A stretch of 10,654 bases of DNA from the NCBI GenBank assembly GCA_900548385.1, contig URKJ01000071.1, positions 1 through 10,654 of the forward strand, written 5' to 3'. A program made the position numbers and the translations under genes. How positions within the stretch are numbered: the first letter of the stretch is position 1; every line of letters begins with the position of its first letter. Under the pieces are notes generated by a model. That model had not been told where the DNA came from. It worked only from the letters and a program-made list of their open reading frames with translations, and searched no databases. The DNA is from an uncultured bacterium (GTDB lineage: Bacteria > Verrucomicrobiota > Lentisphaeria > Victivallales > UBA1829). Below, piece after piece: positions 1-6,466 of this stretch.

Positions 1-33
1 TATCATCGTTTCTATAATAGGCCAAAGTAAAGT

Positions 34-70
34 AACCGGTTTCCTGTAAAGGAAACCGGTTTTTTTTTTG
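34..70 (+). terminator. strong rho-independent terminator of an upstream gene
   Basis: A perfect 12-bp stem (34-45 pairing with 50-61; the left arm begins AACCGGTTTCC) closes a GTAA tetraloop of the stable GNRA class. A run of nine T residues at 61-69 follows, then more T-rich sequence. This is a textbook intrinsic terminator for rightward transcription. The gene it serves lies before the window; no coding sequence can be assigned to bases 1-33. On the other strand there is no comparable T-run, so it probably works in one direction only. Confidence 0.92.
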
Positions 71-88
71 TTTTTTTCTTAACTTTCA

Positions 89-116
89 TTGATTTTTTCA
101 ATATCCTGTCTATATT
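89..116 (+). promoter_or_regulatory. possible sigma-70 promoter for the oxidoreductase operon
   Basis: TTGATT at 89-94 and TATATT at 111-116 are separated by 16 bp and lie in AT-rich sequence just after the upstream terminator. Transcription would start near 123, giving a leader of 60 to 110 bases depending on which start codon is used. The leader contains a small hairpin (CGGGAT at 148-153 with ATCCCG at 158-163, loop TTAC). I see no T-run after it and recognise no riboswitch. The gene order requires a promoter in this gap; the exact boxes are inferred. Confidence 0.4.
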
Positions 117-231
117 TAGATATGTGTTTCCCGGCAGAAATGGCGTCCGGGATTTACATCCCGCCCTAATGTTTTGAATTGGAATGAGTTATATAAAGGA
201 TGCTTCCGGAAAAAGAAGCCTGAATTGCAGG

Positions 232-1227
232 ATGCAGAAGAATTTTACTATAATCGGATGCGGAATCGCCGGATTCACCGCCGCCAAAACACTTCGGGAA
301 CTCATGCCTGACGCGGAAGTCGTCATCATTGATTCCGGTACACACGGACTGTATTCCAGAATACGGCTGCCGGATGTTCTGGCGGGGAAACTGCCGGAAG
401 AAAAGTTGGTTCTGACTTCACCGGAGGCGATTCGCGCTCTCGGAATTCAACTGATCGACGGCGTCGGAGTTGAATCCGTTCAATCCGCCGGAAAAACTTT
501 GACCCTGACGGATCACCGGATCCTGAGTTACGGGACGCTGATTTTTGCAACCGGGGCGGAGGCTGCACTTCCTCCGATCAAAGGGGCCTGCCCGGATATG
601 ACTTTGCGTTCCATGGAGGATTTGGAACGCTGTCTGAAACAGCTCCTGGGAGCAAAGAGCGCGATTGTGATCGGCGGCGGACTTCTCGGGTTGGAGGCAG
701 CACATGCATTGCTTCAGCGGAATTTGAGTGTGACGATTGTCGAGTTCATGCCGCGGCTTTTGCCGCGTCAGCTGTCGGAAAAAGAATCGGCGCTTCTGCT
801 GCAGAAGTTTGAGGAGAGCGGATACCGCGTTTTGACCGGGCGTACAACTGTATCGTTGGAACAGAACGGCAGCCGGTGGTGTGCGCATCTTGACGACGGA
901 ACGGCTCCGGAAGGCGATATTGTGCTGATCTCCGCAGGAATCCGGCCGCGGACGGCGCTTGCCGTAAGTGCCGGAGTCGCAGTAGACCGGGGAATCATGG
1001 TGAATGATAAATTTGAGACGAGTCTGCAGGATGTGTATGCGATTGGAGATTGCGCACAGCTGAACGGGACTGTTTACGGATTGTGGGCGGCATCAAAAGA
1101 TCAGGGGACTGCTTTGGCGGAAATCCTTGCCGGAACACGCGAAACCTTTATATCGCCGGTTTATGAGCCGTCTCTGAAGATACCGGGGATCAAATTGAAA
1201 GAGATCAGAATGGCGGTGCAAGCATGA
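232..1227 (+). CDS. FAD-dependent NAD(P) oxidoreductase (rubredoxin-reductase/NirB-like)
   Basis: This is a two-Rossmann-fold flavoprotein that would move electrons from NAD(P)H through FAD to an unidentified cytoplasmic acceptor. Residue numbers count from the ATG at 184. The FAD-binding GxGxxG (GCGIAG) is at 25-30, the ATG motif at 122-124, the NAD(P)-binding GGGLLG at 164-169, and the second FAD motif VYAIGDCA at 284-291. There is no CxxxxC redox pair in the first domain, so it is not a dithiol reductase such as lipoamide dehydrogenase. It resembles NADH:rubredoxin reductases and the N-terminal part of nitrite reductase NirB, with a short C-terminal domain. I prefer the ATG at 232 because it puts the Rossmann strand right at the N-terminus as usual in the family; the ATG at 184 would add 16 polar residues. 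Neither start has a clear Shine-Dalgarno sequence. The stop overlaps the next start by 4 bp (ATGA). Electron acceptor unknown. Confidence 0.88.
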   Translation: MQKNFTIIGCGIAGFTAAKTLRELMPDAEVVIIDSGTHGLYSRIRLPDVLAGKLPEEKLVLTSPEAIRALGIQLIDGVGVESVQSAGKTLTLTDHRILSYGTLIFATGAEAALPPIKGACPDMTLRSMEDLERCLKQLLGAKSAIVIGGGLLGLEAAHALLQRNLSVTIVEFMPRLLPRQLSEKESALLLQKFEESGYRVLTGRTTVSLEQNGSRWCAHLDDGTAPEGDIVLISAGIRPRTALAVSAGVAVDRGIMVNDKFETSLQDVYAIGDCAQLNGTVYGLWAASKDQGTALAEILAGTRETFISPVYEPSLKIPGIKLKEIRMAVQA

Positions 1228-1619
1228 GTACGAGACAGCATCGGAGAAAGAATTATTCCGAGATCACCATTGAAAATGGTGTAATTGCCTTTCCGGGTAA
1301 CCCGGTGAATCTGGGTGACGTGCAATCATTTCAGGTGGATCATCGCGCGTTTGCCTGCACAACGGCGTTTATCCTGTTTGTGCTGGGGTCGCTTGCGTGT
1401 CTCTGGTATATGCCGGGATTTGTCATACTGGTGGCGGGATGTGTCTTCATCTGGCTGAAAGTGGAATTTTCCCGGTATGTGGAATTGAAAGTCATTTATA
1501 AAGACGGCTCCGTGCGCCGGGTGCTTTCCGCGGCAATCACTGACCGGGTCGGCTTGTACCGTCTTTACGACCGTCTTGTAACGGCTCTGAATTCGTTTAA
1601 TGCGGGTTCCGGTTCGTGA
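1224..1619 (+). CDS. small two-pass membrane protein of unknown function
   Basis: This 131-residue protein has a basic N-terminus, then a short beta-rich segment (about 13-38), two adjacent hydrophobic segments (about 42-62 and 64-79) forming a membrane hairpin, and a cytoplasmic-looking C-terminal part ending in a predicted helix. The layout (small strand domain, membrane hairpin, then a strand with a KDGS turn) resembles DUF6232-type proteins, but this match is from memory of the fold pattern only. No catalytic motif is visible. It overlaps the oxidoreductase stop by ATGA and its own TGA overlaps the next gene's GTG start, so it is almost certainly translationally coupled within the operon. 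It could be a membrane anchor or partner for a neighbour; nothing in the sequence proves that. Confidence 0.75.
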   Translation: MSTRQHRRKNYSEITIENGVIAFPGNPVNLGDVQSFQVDHRAFACTTAFILFVLGSLACLWYMPGFVILVAGCVFIWLKVEFSRYVELKVIYKDGSVRRVLSAAITDRVGLYRLYDRLVTALNSFNAGSGS

Positions 1620-2110
1620 AAACGGTCAATTTAAAGGCCGCGGTTAAAGCCCGGCCGGTCAAAAAGATTTCCGCAAAAGCAAAACGGATTCAGCAGTCCG
1701 GGAGTGCACCGTATATAATATACGGTTCCGAGATCCGGGTGATGCTGGTGACTCCGTCGACGGGCGGCGGGTGGATTCTGCCGAAAGGCAATATTGCCAA
1801 ACGTATGGATACGCTGAAGTCGGCGGCGAAAGAAGCTCTGGAAGAGGCCGGTGTGGTCGGTGTGTGTGAGAATCATGTGCTTGGTATTGTCAATATCAAT
1901 AAAACTCCGGACGATATTGCGTCGATTCATATTTATCCGTTGGCGATTGAACGGATTCTGCCGCGTTGGGAGGAAGAAGGGATACGGTCCCGCCGTCTGT
2001 TCCTGATTGATCAGGCGATCCGCATTATGAAGACCGAGGAATCCGCGGAGGTTTTGCGCAACCTGAAAAAACTGGTTACGGAACGGATGGAGAAGAATGA
2101 TGGGCGTTGA
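1616..2110 (+). CDS. NUDIX hydrolase
   Basis: This 164-residue protein should hydrolyse a nucleoside diphosphate linked to another moiety (the NUDIX reaction), with a divalent metal. The segment WILPKGN is followed by a NUDIX box starting at G58 and ending in the helix KEALEEAGV (72-80), with metal-ligand glutamates E73, E76 and E77. The box departs from GX5EX7REUXEEXGU in two places: M64 replaces the first glutamate and K72 replaces arginine. The PKG turn and overall length recall the Ap4A/diphosphoinositol-phosphate type of NUDIX enzyme, but the substrate cannot be read from sequence. An N-terminal lysine-rich stretch of about 30 residues precedes the domain. The start is GTG, overlapping the preceding stop as GTGA, with no Shine-Dalgarno of its own, so coupled translation is likely. 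Its end overlaps the CYTH gene. Confidence 0.88.
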   Translation: MKTVNLKAAVKARPVKKISAKAKRIQQSGSAPYIIYGSEIRVMLVTPSTGGGWILPKGNIAKRMDTLKSAAKEALEEAGVVGVCENHVLGIVNINKTPDDIASIHIYPLAIERILPRWEEEGIRSRRLFLIDQAIRIMKTEESAEVLRNLKKLVTERMEKNDGR

Positions 2111-2576
2111 GATCGAACGGAAGTTTCTTCTGAAAGATGATTCCTGGCGTTCTTCGGTTGAAAGTTCAACTGTCTACAAACAGCGTTATCTGCCGTTTCG
2201 CGAGGGAGCCGGGCATATCTCCGGAAGAGTCCGCATTGCCGGGAACCGCGCCTGGCTGACGATGAAGAGTGCGGCGAAAGATTTTTCCCGCAACGAATTT
2301 GAATATGAAATTCCGCTTGCCGATGCGGAACTGATGCTGGTACAGCTCTGTACGGGGAATGTGGTCCGCAAGGTCCGGCATGTGGTGCGGTTCCTTGGCT
2401 ATCGCTGGGAGATAGATGAATTCCTCGGAGAGAATGCCGGTCTTGTGGTGGCGGAACTGGAACTGTCTTCCGTGGATCAGCGTTTTCCGCTTCCTCCGTG
2501 GATCGGCGAAGAGGTGACCGGTGATTACCGCTATTCCAACTCCGTTCTTGCGGAGAACCCCTATACCGCCTGGTAA
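2100..2576 (+). CDS. CYTH-domain triphosphatase (triphosphate tunnel metalloenzyme)
   Basis: This 158-residue single-domain protein carries the defining ExExK signature right after its start (E4, E6, K8). Other tunnel charges follow: R43 and R45, K56, E66/E68/E70, R90/R93/R97, the WEIDEF segment (103-108), the AELE segment (118-121) and a C-terminal GDYRYSN (141-147). Bacterial CYTH proteins of this length typically hydrolyse inorganic triphosphate, and some hydrolyse nucleoside triphosphates or act as class IV adenylate cyclases. Here simple triphosphatase activity is most likely by length and lack of a CHAD domain. Two adjacent ATGs exist (2097 and 2100). GGAG at 2089-2092 lies 7 bases before the second, which I choose. 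The gene overlaps the NUDIX gene by 11 bp, so both phosphoanhydride enzymes are made together. Confidence 0.9.
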   Translation: MGVEIERKFLLKDDSWRSSVESSTVYKQRYLPFREGAGHISGRVRIAGNRAWLTMKSAAKDFSRNEFEYEIPLADAELMLVQLCTGNVVRKVRHVVRFLGYRWEIDEFLGENAGLVVAELELSSVDQRFPLPPWIGEEVTGDYRYSNSVLAENPYTAW

Positions 2577-2598
2577 CCGTGGCACACTCTTGTATATT

Positions 2599-2632
2599 AT
2601 TCCGTATTTTTGAAGGAAAACGGAATGTTTTT
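2599..2632 (+). terminator. probable intrinsic terminator after the CYTH gene
   Basis: ATTCCGT (2599-2605) pairs with ACGGAAT (2620-2626), and the loop can be shortened by extra T/A pairs after a bulged A. The stem is followed by GTTTTT (2627-2632). The stem is less GC-rich than the one at 34-61, but position and T-run fit the end of the four-gene operon. Confidence 0.6.
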
Positions 2633-2634
2633 GA

Positions 2635-2663
2635 TTGACAGAACTTGAAACAGCTGTTATATT
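2635..2663 (+). promoter_or_regulatory. near-consensus sigma-70 promoter
   Basis: A perfect -35 box TTGACA (2635-2640) is separated by exactly 17 bp from TATATT (2658-2663), which matches five of six -10 consensus bases. Transcription would start near 2670, leaving a short leader of about 36 bases before the ATG at 2706. An 8-bp palindrome TTCCGGAA (2675-2682) sits just after the inferred start site, but I do not claim it as an operator. The promoter serves the deacetylase-like gene and, by spacing, the two genes after it. Confidence 0.8.
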
Positions 2664-2694
2664 CTCCTTTATTATTCCGGAAAGTAAATGATTC

Positions 2695-2701
2695 AAGGAG
2701 G
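2695..2701 (+). promoter_or_regulatory. ribosome binding site AAGGAGG
   Basis: AAGGAGG lies 4 bases before the ATG at 2706. It rules out the longer reading from the ATG at 2688, which would begin inside the untranslated leader, and it puts the signal peptide at the N-terminus. Confidence 0.85.
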
Positions 2702-2705
2702 TTTT

Positions 2706-4541
2706 ATGAAACGATTACTGTCAGTTCTTGCCGTATCTGCTGCCCTGTTTGCCGTTCATGCGGAAAATCCGCTCGGACTGCGGGAATATCAGCAGAAGTT
2801 CACCGTAACTTTTCCGACGGAGCAGGATGCCCGGAACGCGGAGTTGACCGTCAAACCGCTGCCGGCGGATTACAAGATCGCGTTTTCGTCCCGCTGGGAT
2901 GATTCTGCAGCTGCGCATTTGAAGACTCATGCGATCATGCAGAAACATGGGGTCAAAGGGACATTCTTTCTTGGCAACAATCGGTGGGTATTGAAAAAGC
3001 ATCCGGATTATCTTGTGGAACTTCTGAAAGGCGGCTGTTCGATCGGGCTGCATACGCTGTCGCATCCGCTTTTGACGGGATTGGCTCCGAATGAACAGTT
3101 CCGGGAGTTCATGGCAAACCGTATTCAGCTGGAGACGGAAGCGCAGTCGCCGGTCAATTCGCAGGTCTTGCCATACTGCAACTGGTGGGCTCCGGAGCCG
3201 ATGATTCCCCGGAGTGTCGGCTGGGCAATGCGGGCGACGGGGGTGATCTCCGCGCCGGATGTGCTCTATCCGAGCAGAGAAAACGAACTTGGCTATCCGG
3301 AGAAAACTCTTGCCCAGTCCCGGTTTATTGCTCCGGGAGACCGCAATCCGGATCTGAAAAGATTGGAAAAACAGCTCGCTTCCGCGCTCGGAAATAAAAA
3401 AGCGCTTGCGATCCAGCCGTCGCTTTCCATGGCGATGCATTCCTGGCATACGCCGGAAGGACTTGTCAATCTTGATAAAGCGTATGCGCGGGTTGCCAAC
3501 AATCCCGAATGGTGGTACTGCAATCAGAATGAATACGGAGCTTACCGCTATGAGGCGCAAAACACCTCTGTGGTCAAAAAAGTCGATGGAAAAAATGCGG
3601 AATTTACCGTGACCCGCATTCAGCCGGCCGAGCTTGGAGCAGACGTGCCGCTCTGGTTTTCGGTCGCCAATGCAAAACCGTCCGCTGTTTCCGGTGCGAA
3701 ACTGCACGGGGCATCTGTAGAGTTGCCGCATGCCGGAACACAGACTTTACCAGCGGTATTCGGTTCTGCCGGGCCGGACGGCCGCAGCAGACAGATCCCA
3801 TTTGCAACGCTTGTGCTGACGCATCCTGCGGAAAAAAACTGGAACGCGCGGTTTGCGACTACGGACGGAAAGCCCGTCGAACAGCTTGCATTTACGTTCC
3901 GTTTCCCCTCTCCATGGGAAAAAGAGACCATCCGCAAGGATGTCGGAACGGTGAAAGAGGTAACGGTTTCCGTTGATCAGGACCGCGTGAAAAAGTCGCT
4001 TTACTATCGTTACGGCAGACCGTATTATGCGGTTCAGGCAGATTTCGTGCGGGATGGCAAACGGTATCGTCTGTATGCCGATCTGCAGGAAAACGCGGCT
4101 GCGGATTTGCCGAAGACTGTGAATGATGCCGCCCGCCGTTTCATGATACCGGAGTCTCCGGATCTGGCGGCTCTTTCCTCCGTGTCCGCAAGTCTTTCCT
4201 CTCTGCGTCCGCTGAATGCCGCGGAACGGAATGATGTCGGTACCGGAGTCCTGTATGCCGGGCAGGTGAAAGAGAAAGGATGGAAACGGGACACGCCGGT
4301 TCTTACGATTGTGGATTTCAAACCGCTGAAAGCCGGAAAAATGGATCTGATCCTCTCGTCCACCGGAAAAGGGGAACTCTGGATGAACGGAAAAAAGGTC
4401 GTTGTCCGGAACCGGAAAGCGGTGATTGAGCCGGTCGCGGGAAGAAATCGTCTGTTGCTGAAATCGGCGGCGGGTGTTATGCATGTTCTGATCCTGAACA
4501 GCCTTGAGTCGCCGGGAGCGGAATTCCTGCGGCCGGAATAA
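2706..4541 (+). CDS. secreted polysaccharide-deacetylase-like protein with C-terminal beta domains
   Basis: This 611-residue protein starts with a Sec signal peptide (MKRLL, a hydrophobic core, likely cleavage after the Ala at 19). Residues about 55-270 look like a NodB/CE4 deacetylase domain: WDD at 64-66 in the place of the usual TFDDG, a TFFL strand at 86-89, the metal-binding pattern HTLSH at 116-120, and a late His pair, H245 and H248. CE4 enzymes use a divalent metal to remove acetyl groups from N- or O-acetylated glycans. The usual arginine-containing RxPY motif is not obvious; LPYCNWW (155-161) is the nearest segment. After residue 290 the protein is beta-rich, and about 538-600, with LWMNGKK at 558-564, resembles a jelly-roll carbohydrate-binding module. 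It should act outside the cytoplasm. It is first in a three-gene unit under the promoter at 2635. Deacetylase activity itself is inferred. Confidence 0.8.
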   Translation: MKRLLSVLAVSAALFAVHAENPLGLREYQQKFTVTFPTEQDARNAELTVKPLPADYKIAFSSRWDDSAAAHLKTHAIMQKHGVKGTFFLGNNRWVLKKHPDYLVELLKGGCSIGLHTLSHPLLTGLAPNEQFREFMANRIQLETEAQSPVNSQVLPYCNWWAPEPMIPRSVGWAMRATGVISAPDVLYPSRENELGYPEKTLAQSRFIAPGDRNPDLKRLEKQLASALGNKKALAIQPSLSMAMHSWHTPEGLVNLDKAYARVANNPEWWYCNQNEYGAYRYEAQNTSVVKKVDGKNAEFTVTRIQPAELGADVPLWFSVANAKPSAVSGAKLHGASVELPHAGTQTLPAVFGSAGPDGRSRQIPFATLVLTHPAEKNWNARFATTDGKPVEQLAFTFRFPSPWEKETIRKDVGTVKEVTVSVDQDRVKKSLYYRYGRPYYAVQADFVRDGKRYRLYADLQENAAADLPKTVNDAARRFMIPESPDLAALSSVSASLSSLRPLNAAERNDVGTGVLYAGQVKEKGWKRDTPVLTIVDFKPLKAGKMDLILSSTGKGELWMNGKKVVVRNRKAVIEPVAGRNRLLLKSAAGVMHVLILNSLESPGAEFLRPE

Positions 4542-4553
4542 GAAGAGGTGGAT

Positions 4554-5741
4554 ATGAGGTTTGCAAGTCTGCTGACCGTTCTGTTGGTTCCGCTGTTTGC
4601 GGGAGCAGTCAGTATGCTGGACGAATTTGAGTCCGACGTTAATTTTCTGGAACGTTCTTATGCGGAGGTCAGGAAAGCCGGAGTCAAATCCGCGTTCCGG
4701 GATGAGTACCGGAGTCGGATCACGATGGCTAACGACCGCGCCTACAAGATCCAGCGTTCCGCCCAGAAGCTGGGGATTCCGCGCGTGACTCTGCAAACCA
4801 CGATGAACAAGCTGATTTCCTGTGTGCAGATCCGGGGAGTTTCCGCAGGCGGACTCGCCCGCGGAAGCGGAAGCGTCGGCGAACATGCGGCGGAGTTGCG
4901 CCGTCAGATTAAATATCTGCGTTCGCTGAATTATTCCTATGAGTCCGGAACGTTTGAGAATCCCTATCCGGATTCGGGAACATACGAAGCTGTCCATCAC
5001 TATAACAATCTGTTCCGTCAGCTTTATCAGGAGGCGAACCGCAAGAACCGCGTTCAGAAATCCAATGTGGAGCGTTTCAACGAAAAATGCGAGGATTTCA
5101 AACGGCTTGGGCAGAGCATCGCACTGAAAGTACAGCTGGACAAGATCAAGACGCCGGGAGATTTCAACCTGACCGTTCATATGGACGCGTTCCTGCAAAG
5201 CGCGGAAAAACTTCTGGAGCAGCGTGCCAAACGGGATAACAACGATGTTAAAAAACTGATCAAATCGAAAAATTACCGGGAAACGCAGAGTCGTCTGGAT
5301 TATGCCGCCGGACGGTTGGAGGTCGATATTGATTTCCTGAAACGCATGAATTTTTCCATGCGGATCCGCCGTCATGATTTGCAGCCGGTTTATCAGACGC
5401 CGGGCGGGTCGAAAGATGAGATCAACGGCTCGAAACCGCGTCTTGATTATGCCGGACTTTGGAAGCTGTACACAGAGACGAAGAATGAGCTGTTCCGTTC
5501 GGAAAGCAAACTGCGCGGAGTTTCAGAGGAATTTTACCGGAAGTACCGCGCACTTTTGACGGAACCGCAGAAAAAGGAACTGGATGCATTGGCTGCTCAA
5601 TATACCGCTGAAGAACTTCCCGTCGAACTTTCCCGCAGTATGGCGGTCAAAAAACTGCATACGAAGTATCAATACAGTCAGAACGCTTATTCCGAAGAAG
5701 AGCTGGAACGTATTCTGAGGGAAAGCGGAGCGTTGAAATAG
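4554..5741 (+). CDS. secreted helix-rich protein of unknown function
   Basis: This 395-residue protein has a clear signal peptide: MRF, a hydrophobic core to about residue 17, then AGA followed by VS, so it should be exported. I recognise no family. The mature part is strongly charged and mostly helical by inspection, with long Glu/Lys/Arg-rich stretches at about 28-75, 140-270 and 300-395. A Gly/Ser-rich break occurs at about 95-107 and a second loop with PGGSKDE at about 283-289. There is one cysteine near 90 and another near 179, and no visible catalytic motif. The ATG at 4554 follows GAGG (4545-4548) by 5 bases; the in-frame GTG at 4548 overlaps that site and is less likely. It begins 12 bp after the deacetylase-like gene and ends 10 bp before the LOG gene, so it is probably co-transcribed with both. 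A cell-envelope or structural role is possible but unsupported. Confidence 0.78.
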   Translation: MRFASLLTVLLVPLFAGAVSMLDEFESDVNFLERSYAEVRKAGVKSAFRDEYRSRITMANDRAYKIQRSAQKLGIPRVTLQTTMNKLISCVQIRGVSAGGLARGSGSVGEHAAELRRQIKYLRSLNYSYESGTFENPYPDSGTYEAVHHYNNLFRQLYQEANRKNRVQKSNVERFNEKCEDFKRLGQSIALKVQLDKIKTPGDFNLTVHMDAFLQSAEKLLEQRAKRDNNDVKKLIKSKNYRETQSRLDYAAGRLEVDIDFLKRMNFSMRIRRHDLQPVYQTPGGSKDEINGSKPRLDYAGLWKLYTETKNELFRSESKLRGVSEEFYRKYRALLTEPQKKELDALAAQYTAEELPVELSRSMAVKKLHTKYQYSQNAYSEEELERILRESGALK

Positions 5742-5745
5742 GAGG
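5740..5745 (+). promoter_or_regulatory. ribosome binding site AGGAGG
   Basis: AGGAGG overlaps the TAG stop of the preceding gene and lies 6 bases before the ATG at 5752. It fixes the start of the LOG-family gene and supports joint translation of the two genes from one message. Confidence 0.85.
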
Positions 5746-5751
5746 TCTTTT

Positions 5752-6450
5752 ATGGAAAATGATTCGAATTTTGTCGGTCCGATCTGTGCATTTCCCGATT
5801 ATGTGCGGGATGAGCCATGGCGTATTTTCCGCATTATGGCGGAACTTGTGGAGTCGTTTGAGACAATGGCGAAACAGGGGCCGCTGGTGACGATTTTCGG
5901 TTCCGCCCGCACTGCGCCCGGAACTCCGTATTATGAGGATGCCGCAACGCTCGGCGGAATGTTCGTGAAAGCCGGATACGGTGTCTTGACCGGCGGCGGA
6001 CCCGGTATCATGCAGGCAGGCAACAAGGGCGCGTATGAGAACAACGGGATTTCCATCGGGCTCAATATTGCGCTTCCGATGGAACAGCATCCGAACCGGT
6101 ATCAGACGACGAGTCTTGATTTCCGTTACTTCTTTGTGCGGAAAGTCTGTTTCCTGAAATATTCGGTTGCTCTGATCGTTTATCCGGGCGGCTTCGGCAC
6201 AATGGACGAACTCATGGAAACGCTGACGCTGACACAGACGCACAAGATCCGCCGTGTTCCGATCGTGCTGGTCGGCAGTAAATTCTGGGAACCGCTTCTG
6301 GAATGGTTCCGTAATACGCTGTTGACGGAGAATCTGATCTCGAAAGAAGATTTGGAGCTTTACCGGGTGGTCGATTCCGCCGCGGAGGCGTTTGAATACG
6401 TCAAACAATGCCACAGCCACGGGATCACGACCACCGTTCTGCCGGATTGA
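5752..6450 (+). CDS. LOG-family nucleotide phosphoribohydrolase
   Basis: This 232-residue cytoplasmic protein belongs to the LOG (Lonely Guy) group, often mislabelled lysine decarboxylase. The signatures are a nucleotide-binding TGGGPG at 80-85 after a Rossmann-like strand, and the diagnostic PGGFGTMDE at 145-153 followed by a helix rich in Thr. R130 in FFVRKV and E153 match the catalytic Arg/Glu pair of the family. Such enzymes split nucleoside 5'-monophosphates into base and ribose 5-phosphate; plant and some bacterial members activate cytokinins, while others take part in nucleotide salvage. The substrate here is unknown. The protein has an N-terminal extension of about 40 residues before the first strand, as in the longer bacterial subgroup. 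It has no signal peptide, unlike the two genes before it. It is last in its unit and converges on the glycoside hydrolase. Confidence 0.92.
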   Translation: MENDSNFVGPICAFPDYVRDEPWRIFRIMAELVESFETMAKQGPLVTIFGSARTAPGTPYYEDAATLGGMFVKAGYGVLTGGGPGIMQAGNKGAYENNGISIGLNIALPMEQHPNRYQTTSLDFRYFFVRKVCFLKYSVALIVYPGGFGTMDELMETLTLTQTHKIRRVPIVLVGSKFWEPLLEWFRNTLLTENLISKEDLELYRVVDSAAEAFEYVKQCHSHGITTTVLPD

Positions 6451-6452
6451 TC

Positions 6453-6466
6453 CCGGTCGTTACCGG
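6453..6466. other. small inverted repeat at a convergent gene junction
   Basis: CCGGT (6453-6457) and ACCGG (6462-6466) flank CGTT. The repeat spans the 9-bp gap between the two convergent genes and includes the TAA stop of the minus-strand gene. Neither strand has a following T-run, so it is not a standard intrinsic terminator. It might pause polymerase or protect message ends, but this is weak. Confidence 0.3.

Noticed and set aside
148..163. Riboswitch or attenuator in the leader of the oxidoreductase operon
   Set aside because: Only one 6-bp hairpin is visible, with no T-run and no known aptamer pattern.
2596..2679. Direct repeat ATTATTCCG (2596-2604 and 2671-2679) and palindrome TTCCGGAA as an operator
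   Set aside because: Short and built from TTCCGG-like words that are common across this window; chance is a sufficient explanation.
2721..3731. Open frame of 336 codons opposite the deacetylase-like gene
   Set aside because: The translation is very rich in Arg, Ile and Phe, has no domain pattern and lies opposite the NodB-like motifs. It is a shadow frame.
3747..5375. Long open frame (542 codons) on the minus strand across two genes
   Set aside because: It lies opposite two well-supported genes with signal peptides and ribosome binding sites, crosses their boundary, and its translation is rich in Arg, Gln, His and Ile with no recognisable motif. It is a shadow of codon bias.
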